NCBI GenBank assembly: GCA_014526335.1
Contig: JACTAT010000002.1
Span: forward strand, 4,797,832 to 4,861,831
DNA: 64,000 bases
Reading direction: 5' to 3'
From: Chrysaora quinquecirrha
Lineage: Eukaryota > Cnidaria > Scyphozoa > Semaeostomeae > Pelagiidae
Positions 55,601-64,000 of this stretch are shown here, one piece after another (positions within the stretch are counted from its first letter, which is position 1; every line of letters starts with the position of its first letter). A model generated the notes under the pieces. That model was not told where the DNA came from, ran no database searches, and saw only the letters and a program-made list of their open reading frames with translations. The position numbers were made by a program, and so were the translations under genes.

Positions 55601-58600
55601 CAGCGCCCGGGGGCAGACACAAATGTTGTGCCACTTAAATTCCTTTTAAGTTGCATTTTTCGTCAAATTTGATTTTTCATCTCTCCATTTATTTTAAAAC
55701 TTTGCAATTTTGCCCCCTATCACTTGGCACACGGGGGCACTTGCCCCTACCTGCCCCCGCATTCGCTACGCCACTGCTTGTCTGGGACACTGTCATTACT
55801 ACCCAAGAGCTCTTTAAAAGCACTTGCACTAGAACCAAAAAAGGATGCTGCTTATTTAGTTGTATCATTCCTGACCATTAGGAATAGAACTCGTTGCACA
55901 GCCATGCATAGAACATCTTTAATAACCCCCTATATGAACTAACCACATTTTTTATTTTTTTTTAGTTACTAGACGTTGGAAGTGATAATTTAGTAAACAA
56001 AGGAATGTCACTTGGGTACACCCTCTTCATCTGACTGTAAGTCTTATAAACACTTGGCTTTATTCAACTCCTAGGTCCTGTTGATGTTGACTTGTAGCTA
56101 CAAGTCATCCCCCGTCATGTTAGTGGGCTGAGGAGTGTGATCCTCCCGTCTTTTGCTAACTGTAATGATAATGATGTAATGAACTACCTCTCCGAATGCG
56201 ACCACGATCCCTGTCGTTGCAGGCGGACAGGATTCTACTCAAGAAGTCCACCATCTTCCAGAAAAATGTCATGCCAACACAAACCTTTTTAAAAGGTCTA
56301 TTGCAGCCCCCTTATTATGGAGCCATTGGTAGGAAATCATTGTATTAGTTCCTTGCATGAATTTTTGTTATTTTTCTTCATTTTCCAGAGTTATCATGGT
56401 CACGTGGCTGGTCTAAAAGTTCTGATTCGTGTCTATAACAATCTCAGCGTGAAGGATGCGAATGGTAATTCAACATTCATTATTAAATATATCGTGATGA
56501 ACAGACTTTATTTCGTTGCTAACTCTCTTAGAATAGACAAATCACAACTAAAGAATCACAGTTTACTAGGCTGGTATCAGTAAAGCAGGAATAAATTCAA
56601 TCCAATTCAATTCAATATTATTTGTAAAATACATCAAATTAATGCAAGGTCTAAAAAAGTATTTTACGCGACCCAAGAAAAGCGAAGCTTATCTGGCTTG
56701 GGCCGCAACTAAAAGATAAATGGAAATTAACATAGCATTTAACTAATTTAAATCAAGATAATTTGCATAACTAAGACTAACAGGATAGATATATATATAA
56801 TTACAGTAAAGCTAGGATAATGTCGACATACGATACGATAGAACTAATGCAAATTAATTGTAACTGCTATCTTATATCTTCATGTCTACATCTAGTCCGA
56901 ACTTGTAGGATATGAGGGACGTTTGTATCTTCTTAACATAAATTTGGAAATTTTTGTAACATCTTTTTTATTTTCAGGTTTTACTCCTTTGGATTTAGCA
57001 GCACATGCTGGCCATGCGTAAGTACAACTCGCTTACTATTATTAGATTGCCCCCTTTATAGGCCTGAATACCTAAGGTTTTAAAAAACATAGCGAGAACT
57101 TGACGCGACCAGTGCATGTCCTGAAACTACGATTGTCTGCTTAATATTAGAGGTGGTGTGGCCTAGTGGTCAAGGCGCTCGTGTCATGACGGCAAGGTCA
57201 TGCGTTCGATTCTCATCAGAACCACTTTCCATAAGTCTATAGTCAACTTGGCTGTCCATTTCTCATTATCTTCATTTTATACTTCTAGTGACTGCGTTGA
57301 AGCATTATTAACAAGTGAGAATCCAGCATCAGTGCTAATATCTGATAATGATGTTAAAAGAACGCCCTTACATGCCGCTGGTGAGATCTCAGTTCTTGTA
57401 CTGTATATATTTCTGTGTAGCTTTTCCCATCATCGATACTTTACTAACTTTACTACCTTTCCTTGATTAAGGTCATATAGACTGAGTATTAGAGATGGTA
57501 GAATCATGAATATCAATAGAATAATAGACGGGGGACTGCGACAGGTTACTTAAAGATCCCTTTCTGAGAGGACCAACTGTTTGAAAATTTATGGAAAAAC
57601 TAACGTTCTGACAAAACTAAGTTTTGCAGCAACAAGCAAAAGTTGTCTCTTGATTCCTCACATCAAGAGCTCGCACATACACTATCAAAGGAGTGTCTGG
57701 GACCTACCTGATGGGCAGCTCAAATCCAAAGAGGCGCTTGTTTGAGGGGGTGTAAATTCAAGGAAGTACTGTGATTCAGGATTCTTTTGCTATGTAGCTA
57801 CGTTATTTCAAGATCTTATAAACACGCTTTATAAGAGCATTTAACTTTATTCTGAGCCCCAAGGTTTTTTTATTTTTGGATCACTGTTTTAACATCTTAT
57901 TTCCTTCAATCTCCCCCACCCTCAAAAACGTTTTTAAATTGGCTCCGAACAAGGGCATCACGCCTGCAAACTTTGTTTTCACTCACTCAACTCAAATAGT
58001 TTCTCAGAAATGATTGTCTGGGGTGCTGTTGATTAAGTTGTTTGGAAATATCAGAGAGGGAAAAGGGGCGGCGTGCATGCGGTATTGGGCGGCGTGTAAT
58101 GTTTTGATTTGGTCCTAAAGTCCAAGACATTTTCATATTGAGCCCTATATTTGCATACTTTATCTATAGCTAAGTAGACGTAATGAAAATCTTTTCTTTT
58201 ATAATTTATAGCTTACAATGGTCATACTGAATGCCTAAAACTTTTACTAAAACACGCTGAAGCAGAAGATGCTGTTGACTGCGTTGATGGACAAGACAGG
58301 TTTGAGAAAACTTTTCTCTGTCTGTTTTCTGCCCGCCAATAGAGAGGCTTTTGCAAAAGATGGCGCCTACATCGTACAAGAGGGCATTTCCAAAAAGCTC
58401 TTTAATAAATGCAATTCATCCTGGTTTCACTCTTTATGCATTTTTCTACAGAACACCGCTGATGTTAGCTGTTACCAATGGGCACAGTGATAGCGTAATG
58501 TTACTTTTACAACAAGGATCGAATCCAAGCGCTCAGGATCTCAGTCGTCGGACAGCTGTTCATCGAGGGGTATGCTAATCATTCTGCTTTTGTCGTCTGA

Positions 58601-61600
58601 AATCCCTTAATCCATTGGAAACACGGTCATGTTGTCCTGTTCTAGTACTCTTGCCTTAGCCCTCTGTCTCACGTCTGTAGCTGAAACAAATCATTATTTC
58701 TTCACTGTCTGCTTAATGCATTATTTGCGCATTTGTAGAACTCATCTTATTTTCTATTATAAATTCCCTCTCAGTACCCCAGTCCCTGTCAATTTCGTAA
58801 TTGTATCATGTCTTAGTTTTTATTTCTGTTATTTTCTGTGCTATTTGATTTCATTGTTTCAAATCGATTTCACTTCTTTGACCCATTTGCTTCTTTCATT
58901 CCCCATACTTTATAACCTTCTTTTTACTTTGCTGTATTTCTTCTCCTTTGATCAACAAGACACTGATTTTCTCTAACTTGTTTTTTTAAACCCACAATCA
59001 AGGCCAATTTTATTTTCTGCAGATAACAACACAGCTTCAAACTGATGCCAGCATTCTTTACTCCTTCTCCCCCTGGATATAATGTTGATATGTTTGAAAT
59101 TTGCTGCATGCTTTTGGAGATTCTCTGTAACCAAAAACGAAATTAACATTGCTCAGGGGGAGGGGAGGGGTGGTTTTGCTGATTCTTTACTAGAGTCTTA
59201 AAAGTCCACATCTAGTTTGATGTTACTGGCACCTTCTGTATGTTTTACCGCCTGTGTTTTTTATTTCAATATATCTTAGGTTTTGTTAAATAAAAATGCT
59301 TAATCCTACTTGTCTAGGCTGCCTGTGGTCAAGAGGAATGTGTTGACGCTTTGCTGCAGTATGGAGCTGATCCGAATTCAAGGTATAATTGATACTTATT
59401 ACCCTATGGTCAGGGCCGTAACTTTGTTATACAATCTGATTGGCTGAAAACGTTCGAGTGCGAAGTAGTGATAGGGCATTATTATGCGGTTATTGAGCGA
59501 TTGTGAGGTCAATGCTGGAAAATATTCGAACCGAAAGCATGACATACGGACCGAACGTAGGGAGGTCGGTACAAGAAGCTGAATTATAGTTGTACTAGTT
59601 GCCGTTAGATCTATCGTAGCGTAGGTCGACATTATCCTGCCTTAACAGTACCTGATAAAGATTTTCCCTGTTTTAGAGATTGCAATGGAAGAACACCTTT
59701 ACTAATGGCAGCTGCTTGCGATCATGTTGGCATTTTGGGCAGTTTACTACAAGCAGGTGGAGATCCTTACGCCGTCGATAACTCGAATTATTCAGCTTTA
59801 CACTGGTCTTCGTACAATGGTATGTGAGTTATAGCTTTTTAGTTATTTTGATGTTACGAGACGTTTACGACAGGTTTTTGAGAATCCTATTTGCGATTTG
59901 TCGTAACCTTATGTACGACTTACGACACAAATTCCATTTTCGAATATTCGAAGCGTATTCTTTAATAGACTTTTCGGCCTCAAAACATATGCTCCCATCT
60001 CTCTGGCTCTCAAAATTTCTCCAAACTATCCAATATTCAATATTCGTCAGACTGTCTTCCATAGTCTTTTTCCCTAATAGTCTTTTCCAATTCTAATTAA
60101 TCCTTGTAAGTCTGTTTACGAAATAAAAAAATCGTGGACAAATATCTTTTAGTTTATTGATGTTACGATTCGCTTTGCTTTTGATCGGCTTGTCTTTTGT
60201 GGAGAATTTCCTGCTGCATCGTGCTTCTGACTTGCTTTTTACTTTGATTTAGAAGAAATCCGATTTTCTCCTTCACTAGAATTCCTGGAGCTTAAATCCG
60301 CTGCGATAAGAGGAATTTTGGAGCCTATTTGAGTAAAACAACAGGAAACAACTGCTGTTCTTTGTGTTTTCAAGACTTGCAGGTGCTCGGTTTGACTACA
60401 GTGAACTAGGACAGTCTTTGGCGTGTAGAAAAGTCTTTGGTTTGGATGATACGTATCTCTGATCTCTTAAAAGTTAATCGATGATTTCTTATTTGATTTT
60501 TAGGGCATGAGAGCTGTGTAGAGCTTCTACTAGAGGTAAGAATAATTTCTTTTCTTGTATATTATTTAACTTCTATAAAATTCCTAATTAGAAACTCAGG
60601 CTTCCAAATCGCCAACATTTAAGAAACTCTAGTACTAAACAAATTTAACTGAAGAAATTACACAATTTTTAAAAGAATACAGTTGAACCCCCATTAACGG
60701 ATAAATCTTTCCAATGATAATTTCTAGTAGAATTGGGCAAAGTAATTTCTAACTAGAAATTCTTGAATATTAGTATTTAGGGGGGGGGGGTGGCTGGAAT
60801 GAATCAACGTTTGAGGATTTCCCAACACGTAGTTGGTGGGGGAGGCACTGTTGCCGAACCAAGATTACTGGGTCGCTAATGAACACTAACATGAAGTCGT
60901 TAAGGAATTCTCTTGTTTGCTATGTTAGGCATGGTTTTAAAATTCTACTATTTTTGCAGGAAAATAACGAGAAGGCGGCTAATGGAAATTCCTTTTCGGC
61001 TCTACATTGTGCAGTGTAAGTAGTCAACCGACGTTCACTTTTTCCTTCAATCTTTTGGCTCTTTGAAATTCTTCCAGGAGTGTCATTATCTAAATGCTCA
61101 GCATAGTTAAAAGAGGGTTACTGTGGTGTTGATAAATGTTGATTAGAATTACTTGTATATGAATTATCATAACTATGCAATCCTATATAGCTAATAACTC
61201 GTGTATCGTAACTAGTAGATTCAGATTAGATTCGTACCGTAGCTTGAACCCTAAATATAACAGCTGAATTTAAGCTTTGTCGTGTGAGGTCAGCATCTGG
61301 ATGGGTGACTTCCAGATAGATGACTAAACAACTCACTCTGCCGTCCTTCGGAAGGGACGTTAAACTAGGGGTCCCATGCCTGGATGCAGCATGCATAGTA
61401 GGCCTAAATTAGCTGAAAAAGCTAGAAACAACAGCCTACTCAAAATAAAGTAACAACAACAATAATAACAACAACGGTCCTCGATTTTACGGCCATTTTT
61501 GGCCATTTTGCCTCAGTGTAGCCTTGCCTTTTCGGCCTAAATCGGCCAATAGTTAGATCTGTAGTGTTAATGAGAAGCTTGAGTCAAAGGGGGGTAATGA

Positions 61601-63106
61601 ATATCACAATCATTCAATCATAAATAATGACATGTGTATCGTAGTTAAGGAATTCAGCTTAGATTCGTATCGTAGCTTCAACCCTGAGTATAACCAAGCG
61701 TCCTTCCTTTTTCAGAATGAATGGAAATTACTCTTGTGCTGAGGTTCTTATTGACTCGCTTGGAGAAAAACTTCTGAACAAACGAGATAAAAAACAAAGG
61801 TAATAGTCGGATATAACTTTTTTTCAATAAGCAACTGGACCTTTTCCTTACCTTCATAGTTGCTTAAAAATTTTGGACATTTCAGCCCTCAAAGTTTATT
61901 GAAAGCTGCTTAACATTTTTGTACCGAGCAAACACTACTAACTCATTTTGTAAGGTTAACCATTGACACCAATATGAAGCTACCCGCAAATTCATTCATG
62001 CTACAGAACACTTCTAAATGATTCATCTCTGCAAACTCCCTTACATTAGCACCTAATTTTATAAGTTTACTTTGTATTTGTAATTAGTTGGTTTAGTTTT
62101 GTAACTTTGGAGCGATAGCTATTCAGCTAATTTGAAACGTATAGTAGAATGTAACATATGTATTGTAACAATTTCAATGAATAAATAAAAAACAGTAGGT
62201 TTCCATTAGTAGCTATATAATTTATTAGCTATTGCTTTCTTCTACTTGCTTTAAGAAATTCAATAATAACACTGATAATAACGATAATCTCTGTTTGTAC
62301 TGTAGAACACCACTACATGCCGCTGCATTCAATGATCAAGTTGACTGCATACAGCAGTTATTACATGGTGACATAGATGTGAATGCCCAAGATGTTAATG
62401 GGAAAACTGCGCTTATGATTGGAGCAGCAAAGGGCCATACCAAATCTGTCGGTAAGAAATGATTAAAATCTGCTAGCCTGTAATCTGATGTTTTTCCAAA
62501 ATGCTGTTAAATACCGTACATAAAGTCGTAGGCTGATCTACTGATAGAGCACTAAACTGACTTAAGCAGAAAGTAATTGAAATTTGCAGTTTTCTCAATC
62601 TCTTTTGCGAGACACTTTGCAAAGAAAAATCACGACACGTGTGACCTATACAAGGGTCCGGACAACTGAAATGTTTAGAATCTATGCAAGGGCTTTTACA
62701 AGGCCCCAGGAGGGCTATCTAGTTTATTTTTTGCTTTTTAAATTTTAAGAATGTTTGGAAAAGGCGACAAGGACATATACATATAAAATAACCGAGACAA
62801 TTTAAAAGGGTTACAGCCTTTACAAGGGTCTGTCCATACAAGGACCAAGACAGTGCTATCTAGTCTATTTATTGCTTTTTAAATTTTATGAAAGTATATA
62901 AGTTTTCCGGACGCAGAGCGGTGAAATCGTTGTGACAGCAACAAAACATGTGCCAAAATATGAGCAAATCAAGTAACAATAGTAATCTAGAAATAGCAGG
63001 ACTTATATATGCATATTGCTTTGTAGTTTTGTTGCTGACTGCTGGTGCTGATCCGAATCTATCAGATAAGAAAAATCAAACTGCACTACACTTAGCCTGC
63101 AAACAG
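46628..63106 (+). CDS. ANKRD28: PP6 regulatory ankyrin-repeat subunit (ANKRD28/44/52), 3' end beyond window
   Basis: Scaffold of the protein phosphatase 6 holoenzyme. Thirty exons: 46628-46654, 46987-47070, 47512-47590, 47949-48019, 48631-48739, 49256-49347, 49470-49557, 50100-50164, 50576-50653, 51137-51262, 51715-51801, 51996-52189, 52833-52915, 53633-53696, 53817-53885, 54597-54737, 55330-55441, 55966-56036, 56389-56464, 56978-57017, 57289-57380, 58212-58299, 58452-58569, 59318-59382, 59677-59819, 60504-60535, 60960-61015, 61716-61799, 62306-62451, 63027-63106. They encode about 887 residues, against about 1,050 in the vertebrate proteins, so the last part lies right of the window. The N-terminus [20 protein letters not shown] and its order of about 25 ankyrin repeats (TPLH.AA motifs, [42 protein letters not shown]) follow the family repeat by repeat. 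Exon 18 needs one missing C near 56,022. No catalytic residues are expected. Confidence 0.93.
47175..47440. repeat. ATGTTGCA palindromic repeat (ankyrin gene intron 2)
   Basis: Starts ctagccaaacgatgtg and ends cattgtttggcctgggctta, an inverted pair, with many atgttgca/tgcaaca blocks inside. The ends resemble those of the GGCCAAACGATCAAACATTG family although the interior differs. Confidence 0.6.
47627..47750 (+). repeat. tRNA-derived SINE copy 4, 5'-truncated
   Basis: Begins at gtcaggagctcagtgtgg, so the A-box part is missing; it keeps gggttcgagctc (B-box) and the full 3' end. 5' truncation is typical of reverse-transcribed insertions. Confidence 0.7.
48230..48595. repeat. AACTAGTTG-family repeat (ankyrin gene intron 4)
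   Basis: Many copies of caactagt / ccaattagttgcca over about 360 bp, related to 20,700-21,022 and 34,900-35,225. Confidence 0.5.
48892..49213. repeat. MITE with GGCCCCGTTTACACT ends
   Basis: Left end ggccccgtttacactatgcc, right end ataaggcatacagggcc; ccggtatga / tcataccgg next to each end extends the inversion. The interior repeats gtttacact and ggtacag. About 320 bp, in ankyrin gene intron 5. The GTTTACAC-type terminus is reminiscent of hAT-like MITEs. Confidence 0.65.
50311..50443. repeat. GAGGGGCATTTC-family element (ankyrin gene intron 8)
   Basis: Starts gaggtgcaattctttcc and ends gaatgaaatgcccctcg, with ggaaatcctttt and ggaaatctcgtacgc inside; reverse-oriented relative to 21,817. Confidence 0.65.
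53208..53586. repeat. 380-bp MITE with about 60-bp inverted ends
   Basis: Left end gcttattccatgagtcgtag then ctccttaggcc and gataggtcgctcagaac. Right end is the inverse: ttctgagcgacctatc, ggcctaaggag, gactcgtggaataagtc. No ORF of note. Ankyrin gene intron 13. Confidence 0.75.
55021..55137. repeat. 25-bp minisatellite, about 4-5 units
   Basis: Units of the type agatccccaagccttaagattctta in tandem, about 75 bp upstream of the duplicated exon. Confidence 0.85.
55214..55293 (+). pseudogene. Decayed duplicate of ankyrin gene exon 17
   Basis: An 80-bp copy of the 112-bp exon at 55,330-55,441, with acceptor (ttacag) and donor (gtaacg) kept and the following intron sequence duplicated too. It has lost 32 bp in the middle (after ctaaagaat), which is not a multiple of three, so inclusion would break the frame. 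The exon that keeps phase is the second one. Confidence 0.8.
57146..57226 (+). repeat. tRNA-like sequence in ankyrin gene intron 20
   Basis: gtggcctagtggtcaaggcg is a good A-box and gcgttcgattctc a good B-box with a T-stem of four pairs out of five, but the acceptor and anticodon stems do not pair well. Probably a tRNA pseudogene or SINE head. Confidence 0.5.
57600..57780. repeat. Fragment related to the element at 63,330
   Basis: Shares cgttctgacaaaactaagtt, gcctcttgattcctc-like and caaaggagt blocks with 63,415-63,560, in the same order and strand. Confidence 0.6.
61262..61476 (+). repeat. 5S rRNA-derived SINE (SINE3-like)
   Basis: The head ctgaatttaagctttgtcg then gaggtcagcatctggatggg matches the 5S rRNA internal promoter (A-box and C-box). 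A body follows (ggaagggacgttaaactagg) and a tail of CAA/AAC and AATA repeats to 61,476. In ankyrin gene intron 27. A true 5S gene is excluded because the 5' half and 3' stem are missing. Confidence 0.7.
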
Positions 63107-64000
63107 GTACACAAATTTTAGATTTCTGTCTATATAAAATTTTGGTATGAAGCAAGAACTACCTGAATGCACTAAAAACTCTTTGGCGTAAGTGATGTGG
63201 TCTTAAGTTACCTCGTTTGTGTAAATAGCTTAATGACACCTGGGTTTCAGCGTCATCGACGATTGCATTATATATCAAGGGTTAAGGTCTTATTTCTTTA
63301 TCTACTCCTGGGATCCGTGCAGGTGGTTTTTACCGTATCTCCTCGATTAAGCGCCCGCTGCGCTTATTAAAAGAAAAGCCTCAAAGAGGAGCAATTATGT
63401 GGAAATTTGTGAATGCACTGACGTTCTGACAAAACTAAGTTATGTAGCAACTAGCGAAAGGTGCCTCTTGATTCCTCCCATCAGGAGCTTGCACGTACAC
63501 TGTCAAAGGAGTTTCTTGAACCAACTTGATTGGCCACTCAATCCAAAGGGGCGCTTACTTGAGGGGGGCCCTTACTCGAAGGGGGGGGCTTTATTCGAGG
63601 AAAGACGGTAACACACCATTTCATCTTCCACCGCCACTTCCACAATCTCCACTATTAAATTGAGCTCAGTCAGTTAGCTAACTTAGCTTTGGGCATTTGC
63701 CTAAAAAAGTTAACTAGAAATGGTACTTTTCCCCGTAATTCCCTATAAAATGGAAAAATATTCCGAGGTTTATTGTTCTACGCGGTTATTGTGGAAAATC
63801 TAAGGTATTGTAAAGAAATAACTGAAGGGGCGGTGCGAAGCTTACTCAAATCTGAAGCAGCTGCTAAGACTACAGAAGTCGTTTCAAAGGAACTATGATT
63901 CAGTATTGCTGAAGCACTATTTCTATAATCATTGAGATTAGATTCTATTGCAATGATTTGACAATCAGAAACAGTTTAATTGCAAAAGGAAGGGCACTAG
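63107..64000. other. Last visible intron of the ankyrin gene
   Basis: No further exon could be placed. Apart from the element at 63,330-63,612 I see nothing else; the next exons are expected beyond the right edge. Confidence 0.5.
63330..63612. repeat. Inverted-repeat element TTACCGTATCTCCTCG
   Basis: Left end ttaccgtatctcctcgatta and right end attcgaggaaagacggtaa are inverted. Interior holds two G-rich blocks. Outer TTACCGT is shared with the element at 6,032. Lies in the last visible intron of the ankyrin gene. Confidence 0.65.

Noticed and set aside
57146..57226. Functional tRNA gene
   Set aside because: A- and B-boxes are good but acceptor and anticodon stems do not pair, so a decayed copy is more likely.

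Overview
This window is eukaryotic nuclear DNA. Every confident gene is split into many short exons with GT-AG junctions, introns are typically 100 bp to 2 kb, and the intergenic and intronic DNA is AT-rich and full of short inverted-repeat elements, tRNA-derived and 5S-derived SINEs, and minisatellites. The orthologues are animal genes. Compact introns, an early-branching flavour to the protein sequences and an ionotropic-glutamate-receptor-like gene with a potassium-channel filter suggest an invertebrate, most plausibly a cnidarian such as a coral or sea anemone. That placement is inference; no species marker was seen.

Layout from left to right. (1) 1-4,563 (+): 3' exons of the DNA repair helicase HELQ. 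(2) 5,464-9,712 (-): a complete seven-exon gene for a 474-residue ligand-gated-channel-like protein with glutamate-receptor topology and a TVGYGD potassium filter. (3) 12,080-13,011 (+): a small unrecognised two-exon gene. (4) 13,617-14,960 (-): YAE1. (5) 15,278-23,863 (+): CDK12/13 transcription kinase, head to head with YAE1. (6) 25,316-27,814 (-): an unrecognised 341-residue protein with five 24-residue repeats. (7) 28,223-38,876 (-): SMARCE1/BAF57, with a 1.2-kb minisatellite in an intron. (8) 39,040-45,141 (+): NEMP nuclear envelope membrane protein, whose start codon lies only 163 bp from that of SMARCE1. (9) 46,628 to beyond the right edge (+): ankyrin-repeat regulatory subunit of protein phosphatase 6 (ANKRD28/44/52 type), 30 exons visible.

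The genes are housekeeping and nuclear functions (DNA repair, transcription elongation, chromatin remodelling, nuclear envelope, ABCE1 maturation, phosphatase scaffolding) and do not form one pathway. Two pairs (YAE1/CDK12 and SMARCE1/NEMP) are divergent with short shared promoters. Three otherwise conserved genes carry single-base frame breaks, all at homopolymer runs or doublets (four in CDK12 exon 1, one in NEMP exon 3, one in the ankyrin gene), which looks more like sequencing error than gene decay.

The most interesting item is the potassium-filter glutamate-receptor-like channel: it combines the GluR0-type pore with a C-terminal fourth membrane segment and an S2 lobe that appears to lack the usual acidic ligand-binding residue.
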